Source: Paenibacillus sp. GSMTC-2017
GTDB lineage: Bacteria > Bacillota > Bacilli > Paenibacillales > Paenibacillaceae
Direction of reading: 5' to 3'
NCBI RefSeq assembly: GCF_016019935.1
Contig: NZ_JAECMT010000004.1
Coordinates: 833 to 64,832, forward strand
Length of the DNA stretch: 64,000 bases
The notes beneath the pieces were generated by a model. The model made no database searches. It saw nothing but the letters and a program-made list of their open reading frames with translations, and had not been told where the DNA came from. Positions 10,275 to 19,840 of the stretch are shown here, piece by piece. Numbering within the stretch: the stretch's first letter is position 1; each line of letters begins with the position of its first letter. A program made the position numbers and the translations under genes.

Positions 10275-11627
10275 TCACATATTATTTTTGATTTTTTCGG
10301 TTAAATTTTGGAGAATTTTGAATAGCTCTTGATCGACCTTTAGCTGCTGTGTAATTTTCTCGTGTGCATGGATTACGGTAGTGTGATCTCTACCTCCAAA
10401 TGCTTCCCCGATCTTCGGCAACGAATAGTCGGTAAGTTCCCTTGAAAGATACATAGCGATCTGTCTCGGATAAGCAACAGCTTTCGTACGTTTCCGTGCT
10501 TTAAATTCCTCCATACGAAGACCGTAGAATTCTCCTACTTTCGCTTGAATATCTCCCATTGTGATCATTCGTGGTCTACCCGATGGAATAATATCTTTTA
10601 GCGCTTCAGCTGCTAGATGAGACGTAATATCTGCATTTATGAGCGAAGAATAGGCTACTACTCGAATAAGAGCACCTTCCAGCTCTCGAATATTCGTATT
10701 GATTTGACTGGCAATATAGTTCATCGCTTCGTTTGGAATATCAAGGTTTTCTGAACGTGCCTTTTTACGCAATATGGCGATTCTAGTTTCCAAGTCTGGC
10801 GGCTGAATATCGGTTATTAATCCCCATTCAAACCGTGAACGCAAGCGATCTTCAAGCGTTGGAATCTCTTTCGGTGGACGGTCACTTGAGATGACGATAT
10901 GTTTCCGTTCTTCATGCAGCGCATTGAATGTGTGGAAAAATTCCTCTTGTGTTTGTTCCTTTCCAGCCAAAAATTGAATGTCATCGATAAGCAAGACGTC
11001 TATATTTCGGTATTTTGTCCGGAAACTCTCACCTTGATTGTCACGAATAGCATTAATGAACTCATTCGTAAACTTTTCGGAGGAGATATATAGCACTTTC
11101 GTGTTTGGGTTGTGGTCCATAATATAGTGGCCAATTGCATGCATTAAATGCGTTTTACCAAGTCCAACGCCTCCATATAAGAACAAGGGATTGTAAACTT
11201 TGGCCGGAGCTTCCGCTACAGCTAGCGATGCTGCATGTGCAAATCGGTTATTTGCGCCAACAACAAAAGTGTCGAACGTATATTTTGGATTTAGCATATG
11301 TGAATGCGTTTCTTCTACTGCAACATTCGATTTGGACGGTTTATGCTGTACAACTACATTTTGCTCGTTGTTTTTTGGTTCACCAATCGAAAATTTCACA
11401 TCAACCTGTCTGCCTAAAAATTCATACAAGGTCGTTCTAATTAGCTTGGTATAGCGACCTTCCAGCCATTCTGCAGCAAATGTTGTTGGCGCGGTTACTT
11501 CAAGTACTGAATCATCAACAAACGAAGCTTTCGTTTCTTTAAACCAGGTGTCATAACTTGGCTTGCTTAGTTTTGTCTGGATGATTGACAATACTTGTTG
11601 CCATAAATCATAAGTATGGCTGTCCAC
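10275..11627 (-). CDS. dnaA: chromosomal replication initiator DnaA
   Basis: 450-aa AAA+ initiator that binds DnaA boxes and opens oriC. Order: N-terminal domain I (about 1-80, partner and helicase interaction), a variable linker, the AAA+ core with Walker [16 protein letters not shown] and Walker [13 protein letters not shown], and the C-terminal DnaA-box-binding domain with [14 protein letters not shown] start, with AAGGAG about 10 nt upstream. DnaA boxes both upstream and downstream imply autoregulation as well as initiation. Confidence 0.98.
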   Translation of the reverse strand: MDSHTYDLWQQVLSIIQTKLSKPSYDTWFKETKASFVDDSVLEVTAPTTFAAEWLEGRYTKLIRTTLYEFLGRQVDVKFSIGEPKNNEQNVVVQHKPSKSNVAVEETHSHMLNPKYTFDTFVVGANNRFAHAASLAVAEAPAKVYNPLFLYGGVGLGKTHLMHAIGHYIMDHNPNTKVLYISSEKFTNEFINAIRDNQGESFRTKYRNIDVLLIDDIQFLAGKEQTQEEFFHTFNALHEERKHIVISSDRPPKEIPTLEDRLRSRFEWGLITDIQPPDLETRIAILRKKARSENLDIPNEAMNYIASQINTNIRELEGALIRVVAYSSLINADITSHLAAEALKDIIPSGRPRMITMGDIQAKVGEFYGLRMEEFKARKRTKAVAYPRQIAMYLSRELTDYSLPKIGEAFGGRDHTTVIHAHEKITQQLKVDQELFKILQNLTEKIKNNM

Positions 11628-11699
11628 AGACTGTCACTCCTTATCTTCAATCGCCGGATGGCGCAGTTACGCAGAATTATGTCGAAAACCTTTCTTTAT

Positions 11700-12040
11700 A
11701 TACGAAAATATCCACATTATGACGGATAATTAAGTTACGAGTTATAAATAGGGGATAAGTTTGTTCACAATGTTATCCACAGGCTGTTAATAAGATTGTG
11801 GGCATAGTGGTGTAATCCACAACGAAAACATAATAATCATAGCAAATGAATCCTTATATTTCAACGAATTTACTGATTTTATCCACATCGTCAATAACTT
11901 GTGTATAAAAGCTATCCACAACACTACATATTGTTTATATCATGTTAAGAATTCGACAAAGTTCGTTTTGACCTCTTACATTTTATCCACATGTTATTAC
12001 TTTTTGACGAAGGGAATAGATCCTTACTTTTATCCACATG
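11700..12040. other. oriC, DnaA-box cluster upstream of dnaA
   Basis: The dnaA-rpmH intergenic region carries perfect TTATCCACA boxes at 11773-11781, 11879-11887, 11983-11991 and 12030-12038 (plus strand), TTATACACA on the minus strand (11908-11900, a match to TTATNCACA), and one-mismatch boxes at 11708-11716, 11813-11821 and 11912-11920. The DNA between is A/T-rich. This corresponds to the incA/incB half of the B. subtilis origin. The dnaA promoter must lie here too but was not resolved. Confidence 0.9.
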
Positions 12041-12087
12041 CTGAATAAGTGAACGTGCGAGGACGATTGCGGCCAGGAGGCTGGACA

Positions 12088-12116
12088 TTGACTTTGGGCT
12101 GTTATCGTGCTTTAAT
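12088..12116 (+). promoter_or_regulatory. rpmH promoter, distal
   Basis: TTGACT (12088-12093), 17-nt spacer, TTTAAT (12111-12116): a good sigma-A promoter about 78 nt upstream of rpmH. Confidence 0.6.
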
Positions 12117-12130
12117 AGAAAAAGCGATTT

Positions 12131-12160
12131 TTGCGAAAAAACGGCATGCGTCGTTATACT
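12131..12160 (+). promoter_or_regulatory. rpmH promoter, proximal
   Basis: TTGCGA (12131-12136), 18-nt spacer, TATACT (12155-12160), about 34 nt upstream of rpmH. It may work in tandem with the distal promoter. Confidence 0.5.
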
Positions 12161-12193
12161 CAGATTCACATGTAATATAGGAGGTGCAGCTTA

Positions 12194-12328
12194 ATGAGAC
12201 CTACATTTAAACCGAATGTAAGCAAACGTGCAAAAGTTCACGGATTCCGTAAACGTATGAGTTCAGCGAACGGTCGTAAAGTTTTGGCGGCTCGTCGTCA
12301 AAAAGGTAGAAAAGTACTAAGCGCGTAA
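12194..12328 (+). CDS. rpmH: 50S ribosomal protein L34
   Basis: A 44-codon gene translating to the canonical L34: it starts [19 protein letters not shown], contains [15 protein letters not shown] and ends KGRKVLSA. The ribosome-binding site AGGAGG (12179-12184) is followed by ATG at 12194, and TAA ends at 12328. L34 is a small basic protein of the large subunit. It is the first gene of the right replichore, directly after oriC and before rnpA, the universal bacterial arrangement. Confidence 0.97.
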   Translation: MRPTFKPNVSKRAKVHGFRKRMSSANGRKVLAARRQKGRKVLSA

Positions 12329-12331
12329 GCA

Positions 12332-12359
12332 GAAGACCACGTCTGGTGGTCTTTTTTTT
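12332..12359 (+). terminator. rpmH terminator
   Basis: Arms AGACCAC (12334-12340) and GTGGTCT (12346-12352) with a 5-nt loop, followed by eight T. It lies 5 nt after rpmH and probably attenuates read-through into rnpA. Confidence 0.9.
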
Positions 12360-12428
12360 GTTCAATTTTAGCGAGTGAGTCAATTGAGGATTCTTCTAAT
12401 ATGTATATGGAAACGGTGGAGAGCAGTC

Positions 12429-12767
12429 ATGCGTAGAAAATTGCGTCTTCGGAACCGCGAAGATTTCAGCCGTATTTATAGAGGTGGCAAATCATTCGCG
12501 AATGGGCAGTTTGTCGTGTATTGGTCGAAACAGAGGATTGCTGATCCATTCCGCCTTGGTGTATCTACCAGCAAAAAAATCGGCAACGCTGTTATGCGTA
12601 ATCGAATGAGACGAATGGTGAAGGAAATTGTTCGCCATCTAGAAAATCGAATCGTTCCGAATACAGATCTCATTCTAATAGTAAGAAAGCCTGCAACGAC
12701 GATGACTCTAAAAGAGATGGAAAAGAGCATTAATCATGTGCTCAAAAAATCGGGATTATTAAAATAA
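12429..12767 (+). CDS. rnpA: ribonuclease P protein component
   Basis: 112-aa basic protein subunit of RNase P, which trims 5' leaders from tRNA precursors with the RNA subunit. The N-terminus MRRKLRLRNREDFSRIYRGG and the signature KKIGNAVMRNRMRRMVKE (RNR motif, about 55-72) are diagnostic. The start was placed at ATG 12429, with GGTGGAG about 8 nt upstream; an in-frame upstream extension to 12375 has no homology. It follows rpmH in the standard order. Confidence 0.96.
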   Translation: MRRKLRLRNREDFSRIYRGGKSFANGQFVVYWSKQRIADPFRLGVSTSKKIGNAVMRNRMRRMVKEIVRHLENRIVPNTDLILIVRKPATTMTLKEMEKSINHVLKKSGLLK

Positions 12768-12776
12768 ATGAAGTGG

Positions 12777-12822
12777 AACGAAAGCTGTACCGCCAATGGT
12801 CGGTTACAGCCGTTTACGCTTG
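12777..12822 (+). repeat. structured repeat, copy 1 (rnpA-yidC intergenic)
   Basis: 46-nt element: AACG-AAA-GCTGTA(CCG)...(CGG)TTACAGC-CGTT followed by TACGCTTG. It folds into a hairpin: outer AACG/CGTT, an AAA bulge, then GCTGTA/TACAGC. A second copy with the same ends but a changed stem lies at 12878-12923. Confidence 0.6.
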
Positions 12823-12834
12823 AAATATAAGGTC

Positions 12835-12865
12835 GATAAGCATAATAGGCTTATCTTGTTCTTCT
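12835..12865 (+). terminator. weak terminator after rnpA
   Basis: Perfect stem GATAAGC (12835-12841) / GCTTATC (12849-12855), 7-nt loop, followed by TTGTTCTTCTATTTC. The T-tract is broken, so termination may be partial. Confidence 0.45.
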
Positions 12866-12877
12866 ATTTCTCCGCGA

Positions 12878-12923
12878 AACGAAAGTTGCGTCTCCTTAGG
12901 TCGACCGCAACCGTTTACGCTTG
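12878..12923 (+). repeat. structured repeat, copy 2 (rnpA-yidC intergenic)
   Basis: Same length and ends as copy 1 (AACGAAAG at the left, CGTTTACGCTTG at the right), but the inner stem is GTTGCG (12885-12890) / CGCAAC (12906-12911) instead of GCTGTA/TACAGC. Pairing is kept while sequence changes. Confidence 0.6.
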
Positions 12924-12943
12924 TTTATTTGTGTAATAAATTA

Positions 12944-12952
12944 TGGTATAGT
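12944..12952 (+). promoter_or_regulatory. yidC extended -10 promoter
   Basis: TGGTATAGT: a TATAGT -10 (12947-12952) with an extended TGN motif (12944-12946). The -35 region is weak (TTTATT at 17-nt spacing, or TTGTTT at 20). About 46 nt upstream of the yidC start. Confidence 0.5.
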
Positions 12953-12998
12953 CAATCTTGGAATAGAACTATGCAGAAGCTCTCAGAGAGGAGATTTA

Positions 12999-13778
12999 AT
13001 GTTGTTTCGTTATACTAAACAAAAATGGCTTTTAGTGCTCGGCTTAGTCATGTTGATGGGATTATTGGCAGGATGTGTGCCAGCAGACCATACGATGGAC
13101 ACTCCAGATTTATTGCAGGGCAATTTCTGGGAGAAATACGTAGTTTATTATTTCGCGATCGCGCTTGATACGTTCGCCGGCTGGTTCGGCGGTTCATATG
13201 TGCTTGCGATCCTCATGCTTACGATTATTGTGAGGACATTAATTTTGCCACTTACGCTCAAACAATATCGCAGTTCAAAGGCGATGCAGGCTTTGCAGCC
13301 TCAAATGGCAGAAATTAAAAAGAAGTTTAAGGACAACCCGCAAAAGCAACAAGAAGAAACGATGAAGCTATTCCAAACCCATCAGGTTAACCCGATGGCT
13401 GGTTGTTTGCCATTGCTTGTTCAGATGCCAGTATTTATCGCACTATACAATGCGATTTATTGGAATAAGGATATTCGTATGGACAATATCTTTGGATTTG
13501 TACTTGGTGAGCCAAGCCCATGGTACTTCTTGCCTGTACTTGCAGCGATAACTACATTTATTCAATCTAAAATGATGCAGAAGCAACAAACGCAAACGGT
13601 TCCTGGTATGTCGATTATTTTGACAATCTTCCCGGTACTAATTTTCGTTATGTCGATGTCATTCCCAGCAGCACTACCTTTGTACTGGGTATTCAGTAAC
13701 ATCTACACCATCATTCAAAACTACTTCCTGTACGTACGTTCATCAGACAAGGGTAAGAAGGAGGTCCTTGCGAAATGA
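12999..13778 (+). CDS. yidC: membrane protein insertase YidC/SpoIIIJ
   Basis: 259-aa Oxa1/YidC/Alb3-family insertase that places proteins in the cytoplasmic membrane; in Bacillus the SpoIIIJ copy also supports forespore sigma-G activation. The N-terminus is a lipoprotein signal with lipobox LLAGC, lipid-modified cysteine at C26. The core follows from about residue 60 (LAILMLTIIVRTLILPLTLKQYRSS, with the conserved membrane-embedded arginine), then the NPMAGCLPLLVQMPVFIALYNAI segment and the C-terminal PAALPLYWVFSNIYTIIQNY. ATG at 12999 was chosen because GAGGAG lies just upstream and the signal peptide starts there. Its stop overlaps jag. Confidence 0.95.
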   Translation: MLFRYTKQKWLLVLGLVMLMGLLAGCVPADHTMDTPDLLQGNFWEKYVVYYFAIALDTFAGWFGGSYVLAILMLTIIVRTLILPLTLKQYRSSKAMQALQPQMAEIKKKFKDNPQKQQEETMKLFQTHQVNPMAGCLPLLVQMPVFIALYNAIYWNKDIRMDNIFGFVLGEPSPWYFLPVLAAITTFIQSKMMQKQQTQTVPGMSIILTIFPVLIFVMSMSFPAALPLYWVFSNIYTIIQNYFLYVRSSDKGKKEVLAK

Positions 13779-14395
13779 AGAAAATCGTTGCATCGGGAAA
13801 GACGATAGACGATGCTGTGCGTAATGGTTTGTCACAATGGCAAGTAGCGGAGGAACGCGTAAAGATTGTTGTGCTAGAGCAACCATCTAGAGGGTTGTTC
13901 GGGCTGATTGGTGTGAAGGAGGCGAAGGTTGAGCTCGAGCTTATTCCTGATCCTCTTTTGGAAGCTGAGCAGTTTCTTCAAGAAGTAGCAAGAACAATGG
14001 GACTACAGGTGAGCGTTGAACGAAAGCAATCGAGGGATGGTATTCAATTGTCCGTTTCGGGCGGTGGAGACCTTGGTATGCTAATCGGACGCCGCGGAGG
14101 AACGCTTGACGCACTACAGTACTTGGTTAATATTGTGGCGAATCGTTATTCAGACAGTCATTTAAGAATCGTCCTTGATGCAGAGGATTTTCGCGAGCGT
14201 CGTCGCAAGACATTGGAGGAGCTCTCCGATCGTCTGGCTGGACGAGTTATTCGTACAAGAAAAGAAGTTGTTCTTGAGCCGATGACGCCGCACGAACGCA
14301 AGGTCATTCATTCGCAGCTACAGAATCACCCTAAGGTGAGAACTTTTAGTAAGGGCGACGAGCCTAATCGCAGAGTCGTCATTGCTTTAAAGTAA
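13775..14395 (+). CDS. jag: RNA-binding protein Jag/KhpB
   Basis: 206-aa protein with the N-terminal Jag domain (about 1-50: KKIVASGKTIDDAVRNGLSQW), a KH domain (GRRGGTLDALQYLVNIVANR) and a C-terminal R3H domain (DFRERRRKTLEEL, ending FSKGDEPNRRVVIAL). KhpB binds RNA with KhpA in Firmicutes and affects cell elongation and sporulation. ATG overlaps the yidC stop (ATGA), so the two are translationally coupled. Confidence 0.95.
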   Translation: MKKIVASGKTIDDAVRNGLSQWQVAEERVKIVVLEQPSRGLFGLIGVKEAKVELELIPDPLLEAEQFLQEVARTMGLQVSVERKQSRDGIQLSVSGGGDLGMLIGRRGGTLDALQYLVNIVANRYSDSHLRIVLDAEDFRERRRKTLEELSDRLAGRVIRTRKEVVLEPMTPHERKVIHSQLQNHPKVRTFSKGDEPNRRVVIALK

Positions 14396-14437
14396 ATTGT
14401 GATGAAATCCTTCTATACCGTTATATAGGCATTATGC

Positions 14438-14470
14438 AGCAATGGCTTCCCATGGTCATTGCTGTTTTTC
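14438..14470 (+). terminator. yidC-jag terminator
   Basis: Arms CAGCAATG (14438-14445) / CATTGCTG (14457-14464) followed by TTTTTCC, 43 nt past the jag stop. Confidence 0.85.
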
Positions 14471-14545
14471 CATTTGAAACATAAGAAAGTGTATAATTGT
14501 AGTTCCTTTAGGTTGTCTTTTACACGTGAGAGGTGTTGATTCATC

Positions 14546-15925
14546 ATGGTGCATGATACAATTGCGGCTATTTCTACAGCAGTTGGAGAAGGTGGCATTG
14601 CCATCATTCGTATAAGCGGTCCGCAAGCAATTAGCGGTATCGATGCTATTTTCCATTCGAAAATAAGTCTAAATGATGCCGATACACATACGGTTCATTA
14701 TGGTCATATTATAGATCCTTCCACAAGTGAAAAGGTGGAGGAAGTATTAATTACGTTGATGAGAGGTCCTCGCTCATTTACAGCTGAGGATGTTGTTGAA
14801 ATCAATGCTCATGGCGGAGTGATCGCTGTGAAGAAGGTTCTTGATCTCGTTTTGCAACAGAACGATATTCGTACGGCGGAGCCGGGTGAGTTTACGAAGC
14901 GCGCCTTCTTGAATGGGCGTATTGATCTTATGCAAGCTGAAGCTGTTATTGATTTGATTCGTTCTAAGTCAGATCGTGCATTTTCAATTGCGAAGAAGCA
15001 GTCTGATGGTATTTTATCCAAAAGGATTAAAGAGCTTCGTCAGACCGTAATTGAATTGCTTGCACATATAGAAGTAAATATTGATTACCCAGAACATGAT
15101 GTTGAAGCAATGACAAGTGCCTACATTCGAGAGCAATGTCAGTCTGCTATAGATGAAATCGACAAGTTGCTTAAGACGGCCAATGAAGGAAAGATTTTGC
15201 GAGAGGGCATTATGACAGCTATCGTTGGTCGTCCTAATGTCGGTAAGTCTTCACTAATGAACGTGCTTACGCAAGAAAATAAAGCTATTGTTACCGATAT
15301 ACCAGGTACAACACGAGATGTAATCGAGCAATTTGTTACACTTAACGGTATACCACTTCGTTTACTCGATACAGCAGGGATTAGAGAAACAAATGATGTG
15401 GTCGAGAAGATAGGTGTAGAGCGGTCAAGAGATGCGCTTCAGGAAGCAGATTTGATCCTATTTGTACTTAATAACAATGAGGCTTTAGAAGCGGATGATC
15501 GTCTGTTGCTAGAGCAACTGAAGGACCGTTCTGTTATAGTGATTATTAACAAGATGGATCTACCTGGGCAATTGAATCTTGATGAAGTAAAGGCATATGT
15601 ACCTGATCATGCGATTGTTCAAATGTCTGTGTTGCAGGAGAGTGGTCTCGATTCACTTGAAGCGACCATTAGTGAGATGTTTTTTGATGGTCAACTTGAG
15701 GCTAATGATTTGACATATGTCAGCAATGTACGACATATTTCGCTACTTAAACGGGCGAAACAATCGATGCAAGATGCAATAGATGCAACTTATGTAGGAA
15801 TACCGATAGATGTTATACAGATTGACGCACGACTTGCTTGGGAGTCGCTTGGAGAAATTCTTGGTGATGAAGCAGGGGATTCTTTGATTGATCAAATATT
15901 TTCACAGTTCTGTCTTGGAAAGTAG
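14546..15925 (+). CDS. mnmE: tRNA modification GTPase MnmE
   Basis: 459-aa GTPase that, with MnmG, adds the (carboxymethyl)aminomethyl group to U34 of certain tRNAs. The N-terminal folate-binding domain (DTIAAISTAVGEGGIAIIRISG), helical domain, inserted G domain with GRPNVGKSSLMN, DTAGIR and NKMD, and the invariant C-terminal FCLGK are all visible. ATG start with GAGAGGTG upstream. TATAAT at 14492-14497 is a possible -10, though no good -35 was found. It precedes mnmG by 9 nt. Confidence 0.97.
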   Translation: MVHDTIAAISTAVGEGGIAIIRISGPQAISGIDAIFHSKISLNDADTHTVHYGHIIDPSTSEKVEEVLITLMRGPRSFTAEDVVEINAHGGVIAVKKVLDLVLQQNDIRTAEPGEFTKRAFLNGRIDLMQAEAVIDLIRSKSDRAFSIAKKQSDGILSKRIKELRQTVIELLAHIEVNIDYPEHDVEAMTSAYIREQCQSAIDEIDKLLKTANEGKILREGIMTAIVGRPNVGKSSLMNVLTQENKAIVTDIPGTTRDVIEQFVTLNGIPLRLLDTAGIRETNDVVEKIGVERSRDALQEADLILFVLNNNEALEADDRLLLEQLKDRSVIVIINKMDLPGQLNLDEVKAYVPDHAIVQMSVLQESGLDSLEATISEMFFDGQLEANDLTYVSNVRHISLLKRAKQSMQDAIDATYVGIPIDVIQIDARLAWESLGEILGDEAGDSLIDQIFSQFCLGK

Positions 15926-15934
15926 GGGTTAGCA

Positions 15935-17821
15935 ATGGGATATTTGGCAGGCGAATATGAAGTTATCGTTATTGGTGCGGGACATGCTGGCTGTGAAGCT
16001 GCACTTGCTTCAGCTAGAATGGGTTGTGAGACGCTGCTGCTCACGATCAATTTGGATATGGTTGCTTTTATGCCATGTAATCCGTCTATTGGAGGTCCTG
16101 CAAAAGGTCATGTCGTTCGTGAGATCGATGCACTTGGTGGGGAAATGGGACGGAATATTGATAAAACGTTTATTCAAATGCGTATGCTGAACACAGGTAA
16201 AGGTCCTGCTGTACATGCACTTCGTGCACAAGCAGATAAGTTCGAATACCAGCATTTAATGAAGAAAACAATTGAGGAAACAGACCATTTGACGCTTAAA
16301 CAGGGTATGGTGGAAGAACTTATCATTGAAGACGGTAAGTGTGTGGGAATCGTTACGAAATCCGGAGCAGAATACCGTGCAAAAGCAACAGTCGTTACAA
16401 CTGGTACTTACTTGCGTGGAAAAATTATTATGGGTGAACTTATCTATGAGAGCGGCCCTAACAATCAGCAGCCGTCTTTAAGGTTGTCACAGAGCTTGCG
16501 GGAGAATGGCCTTGAGCTTGTTAGATTCAAGACGGGCACGCCTCCACGTGTGCATAAAGATTCGATTGATTTCTCTAAAACAGAAATTCAACCAGGTGAT
16601 GAGAAGCCGAAATTCTTTTCTTATGAGACAGAATCTTCGGATAATGAACAGCTGCCATGTTGGTTAACGTATACATCAGAACAAACACATCAAATTATAA
16701 ATGACAATCTTCACCGTGCTCCAATGTTCTCAGGTGCAATTGAAGGTACAGGACCTCGTTATTGTCCGTCCATTGAAGATAAAATTGTTCGTTTTGCAGA
16801 TAAGCCGAAACATCAAATTTTTTTAGAGCCAGAGGGTAAAAACACTTCTGAATACTACGTGCAAGGATTATCCACAAGTATGCCAGAGGATGTTCAATTA
16901 GGAATATTACGTTCAATTCCAGGTTTGGAAAATGTTGAGATGATGCGTACAGGTTATGCAATTGAATATGATGCAGTTAAACCAACTCAACTGTGGCCTT
17001 CACTTGAAACGAAGGTGATTGATAGTTTATTCACAGCTGGACAAATTAACGGAACATCTGGCTATGAAGAAGCTGCAGGTCAAGGTGTGATGGCGGGAAT
17101 TAATGCCGCTCGCAAAGTGCAGGGGAAAGAACCGGTTATTATTGGTAGAGCAGAAGGTTATATCGGCGTTATGATTGATGATTTAGTAACGAAAGGGACA
17201 AATGATCCTTATCGCTTGTTAACTTCAAGAGCAGAATATCGCTTGTTGCTGCGTCATGACAATGCAGATATTAGACTTACTCCTATTGGATATGACATCG
17301 GATTGATAACGGAAGAAAGATACAATAAGTTCTTGCAGAAAAAAGAACTTGTTGAACAAGAGATTGAACGTCTTCGTAATACAAGAATTAAACCGGATGA
17401 TGTAGAAGCTATGCTTACAGCTGCTGGATCAACACAGTTATCGCAAGGTATGGATATTTTGTCTCTACTTCGCAGACCGGAAGTTACTTATGCTCATCTT
17501 GAAATGGTAACTCCTTCTCCTTTGGAATTAACAGATGACATGAAGGAACAAGTCGAAATTCAGATTAAATATGCAGGTTACATCGATAAACAATTGTTGC
17601 AGGTTGAACGACTAAATAAAATGGAAAAGAAACGTATACCTGATGATATCGATTATGATGAGGTGAAAAGTCTTGCTAATGAAGCGAAGCAAAAGCTTAG
17701 CGTCATTAGGCCATTATCTATAGGTCAAGCAACTCGTATTGCTGGAGTTACTCCAGCTGACATTTCAATTCTTCTTGTACATTTAGAACATTACAATCGT
17801 GTTAGGGCGGCTAGAGGATAA
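15935..17821 (+). CDS. mnmG: tRNA uridine-5-carboxymethylaminomethyl enzyme MnmG (GidA)
   Basis: 628-aa FAD-dependent partner of MnmE. The N-terminal dinucleotide-binding motif [19 protein letters not shown] is intact, as are [12 protein letters not shown], the FKTGTPPR segment and [23 protein letters not shown]-terminal helices for MnmE/tRNA binding follow ([25 protein letters not shown]). Length is normal. It is co-directional with mnmE (9-nt gap) and rsmG (3-nt gap), forming one operon. Confidence 0.97.
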   Translation: MGYLAGEYEVIVIGAGHAGCEAALASARMGCETLLLTINLDMVAFMPCNPSIGGPAKGHVVREIDALGGEMGRNIDKTFIQMRMLNTGKGPAVHALRAQADKFEYQHLMKKTIEETDHLTLKQGMVEELIIEDGKCVGIVTKSGAEYRAKATVVTTGTYLRGKIIMGELIYESGPNNQQPSLRLSQSLRENGLELVRFKTGTPPRVHKDSIDFSKTEIQPGDEKPKFFSYETESSDNEQLPCWLTYTSEQTHQIINDNLHRAPMFSGAIEGTGPRYCPSIEDKIVRFADKPKHQIFLEPEGKNTSEYYVQGLSTSMPEDVQLGILRSIPGLENVEMMRTGYAIEYDAVKPTQLWPSLETKVIDSLFTAGQINGTSGYEEAAGQGVMAGINAARKVQGKEPVIIGRAEGYIGVMIDDLVTKGTNDPYRLLTSRAEYRLLLRHDNADIRLTPIGYDIGLITEERYNKFLQKKELVEQEIERLRNTRIKPDDVEAMLTAAGSTQLSQGMDILSLLRRPEVTYAHLEMVTPSPLELTDDMKEQVEIQIKYAGYIDKQLLQVERLNKMEKKRIPDDIDYDEVKSLANEAKQKLSVIRPLSIGQATRIAGVTPADISILLVHLEHYNRVRAARG

Positions 17822-17824
17822 CTT

Positions 17825-18550
17825 ATGGATATGACAACACAATGGTTTATAGAAAAGTTGAAGGAGAAAGGGATTACCCTTTCTCCAGGTCAGCTTCAAC
17901 AATTCGAAATGTATTTCGAGATGTTGGTTGATTGGAATGAACGAATGAATTTGACTGGTATTACTGAGCGAGATGCAGTCTATGAAAAACACTTTTTCGA
18001 TTCGATATCACTTGCTTTTTTTACAGATATGAGCAAAGTGCAGAGACTTGCTGATATTGGCTCTGGAGCGGGCTTCCCCAGCATTCCGCTAAAAATTTGT
18101 TTTCCTCATCTTCAAGTATTAATCGTTGATTCCCTTAATAAACGAATTCAGTTTTTGACAGCATTGACGAAGCAATTAGGACTTTCTGATGTTCAGTGTG
18201 TTCATGGGCGCGCAGAAGATGTTGCACGTATGTCTCAACATCGTGATAGCTATCATCTTGTAACGGCAAGAGCTGTAGCAAGATTAAGTGTATTAAACGA
18301 GTTTTGTTTACCGTTTGTGCGTAAAGAGGGCTTTTTTGCAGCGATGAAAGGTTCTAAGTCGGATGAAGAGGTAAGTGAGGCATCATATAGTCTTCGTGAA
18401 TTGAAGGGGCGTATAAAAGCGCAACATATGCTTCATCTTCCGAATGAACAATCGGAGCGACATATTATTTTGGTAGAGAAGTATGAAGGAACGCCTAAGA
18501 AATACCCGCGAAAAGCAGGAACACCTATTAAGCAACCTCTGGTTAAGTGA
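17825..18550 (+). CDS. rsmG: 16S rRNA (guanine-N7) methyltransferase RsmG (GidB)
   Basis: 241-aa SAM-dependent methyltransferase that modifies G527 (E. coli numbering) of 16S rRNA; loss gives low-level streptomycin resistance. The SAM-binding loop LADIGSGAGFPSIPLKI (about 78-94), YEKHFFDSIS and the VTARAVARLSVL motif are diagnostic. Two ATG codons (17825 and 17831) are possible starts. Immediately after its stop comes a 28-nt palindrome centred on a parS site. Confidence 0.96.
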   Translation: MDMTTQWFIEKLKEKGITLSPGQLQQFEMYFEMLVDWNERMNLTGITERDAVYEKHFFDSISLAFFTDMSKVQRLADIGSGAGFPSIPLKICFPHLQVLIVDSLNKRIQFLTALTKQLGLSDVQCVHGRAEDVARMSQHRDSYHLVTARAVARLSVLNEFCLPFVRKEGFFAAMKGSKSDEEVSEASYSLRELKGRIKAQHMLHLPNEQSERHIILVEKYEGTPKKYPRKAGTPIKQPLVK

Positions 18551-18576
18551 AGATTGTTTCACGTGAAACAATCTTC
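18549..18576 (+). promoter_or_regulatory. parS centromere site
   Basis: TGTTTCACGTGAAACA (18555-18570), a perfect match to the bacterial parS consensus bound by ParB. It is embedded in a perfect 28-nt palindrome spanning 18549-18576 (flanking arms GAAGAT/ATCTTC), which also touches the rsmG stop codon and could fold as a hairpin in the transcript. Confidence 0.95.
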
Positions 18577-18912
18577 AATAAATAATCACATCTTTTCCAT
18601 TAGCATTTAGTCTGTCAAGCAGGAGTTCAATCGAAGCAAGTCGAATTAGATAATAAATACAAGAAAATATAGGTATCCAATATGTATAACTTATATTTTA
18701 TCGTGAAGCGAATTTCATTATTTGTCTTTGTTTGAAGTCGCTAGCGCTTGTCTGATGGAATTTCCTCTCAGGGATGAGCTGGTCTTTCTTTTCGAAAGAA
18801 GTCTAAGCTGACAGATGTTGTAGCGAATTATGACCGTGAGGAATTGTGATGAACGCGCATGGTCTTCAGCAAAGCTTTAGATTTATCACATGATCGGGTG
18901 GTAGTAATCGAT
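18577..18912 (+). other. noc upstream region
   Basis: A 336-nt A/T-rich gap with no convincing gene. It holds a small hairpin CTTTCTTTTCGAAAG near 18785-18799 and an in-frame upstream ATG (18859) of noc that lacks a nearby ribosome-binding site. No promoter of good quality was identified. Confidence 0.5.
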
Positions 18913-19731
18913 ATGAAAGAACAAATTTCTCGTTTGTTCGGTTTAACCGAACAGCGCACGCCGCAAGAAGAAGTACGTCAAATACCTCTACAAGACATCG
19001 ATACGAGTCCTTTTCAGCCACGTACTGTTTTCGACGATGATCGGATCGATGAGCTTTGTCAGACGATTAAGACGCATGGTGTTATTCAACCAATCGTCGT
19101 TCGAGTGCGCAATAACAGATATGAGATTATAGCTGGTGAACGCCGCTTCCGTGCTGTTACTAAACTCGGTCTTGATACAATTCCAGCAATTGTTCGTGAG
19201 TTTAACGACTCACAAACAGCTTCAATTGCTCTGATCGAAAACTTGCAGCGTGAAGGGTTAACAGCAGTTGAAGAAGCAATCGCTTATCAAAAATTAATAG
19301 AGTTGCATCAGCTTACTCAAGAGAGCTTGGCACAACGTCTTGGCAAGAGTCAATCAACCATTGCCAATAAACTTCGCTTGCTCATGTTACCAGAGTCTAT
19401 TAAGATATCATTAATGGAAAGAAAGATAACAGAGAGGCATGCAAGAGCATTATTATCTCTTGATTCAGAAGAATTACAACTTAAAGTACTAGAAGAAATT
19501 ATTACTAAAGAGCTCAATGTGAAGCAGACGGAAGTTCGTATTGCTTTTTTGAAAGAATCTACAAAATTAAAAAAGGCAAAGCGAGTTTCCTTCACTAAGG
19601 ATGTTCGTCTTGCTCTGAATACAATAAGACAGTCTATTGAGATGGTATCAGGTTCTGGTCTGCAAATTAAGACAAATGAAAAGGATCATGAGGATCATTA
19701 CGAAATCGTGATTCAAATACCTAAACGATAG
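18913..19731 (+). CDS. noc: nucleoid occlusion protein Noc
   Basis: 272-aa ParB-family protein. Noc binds its own DNA sites, uses CTP like ParB, associates with the membrane and blocks septum formation over the chromosome. The short N-terminal amphipathic segment [11 protein letters not shown] resembles the Noc membrane-targeting helix. It is followed by the CTPase domain (SPFQPRT, GERRFRA, ENLQRE) and the HTH domain ([19 protein letters not shown]). The start at ATG 18913 was chosen from this homology; ATG 18859 would add 18 residues. Position upstream of parA matches B. subtilis. No consensus Noc-binding site was found in the window. Confidence 0.9.
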   Translation: MKEQISRLFGLTEQRTPQEEVRQIPLQDIDTSPFQPRTVFDDDRIDELCQTIKTHGVIQPIVVRVRNNRYEIIAGERRFRAVTKLGLDTIPAIVREFNDSQTASIALIENLQREGLTAVEEAIAYQKLIELHQLTQESLAQRLGKSQSTIANKLRLLMLPESIKISLMERKITERHARALLSLDSEELQLKVLEEIITKELNVKQTEVRIAFLKESTKLKKAKRVSFTKDVRLALNTIRQSIEMVSGSGLQIKTNEKDHEDHYEIVIQIPKR

Positions 19732-19776
19732 CATTGTTTCGACTTCGTTTTATACCAAATTCTATGCCGACTTTAT

Positions 19777-19797
19777 GCCGCCTTCTGTGAAGGCGGC
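19777..19797 (+). terminator. noc-parA hairpin
   Basis: Perfect 9-bp stem GCCGCCTTC (19777-19785) / GAAGGCGGC (19789-19797) with a 3-nt loop. No T-tract follows, so it may be a weak or Rho-type terminator or a processing site rather than an intrinsic terminator. Confidence 0.5.
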
Positions 19798-19840
19798 GAT
19801 GCCATTTGTACAAAAGTTTCACTTATGAGGTGAGTTTGAA

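Noticed and set aside
11945..12169. A 74-codon minus-strand frame in oriC
   Set aside because: It runs through perfect DnaA boxes and lacks a ribosome-binding site; the DNA is better explained as origin.
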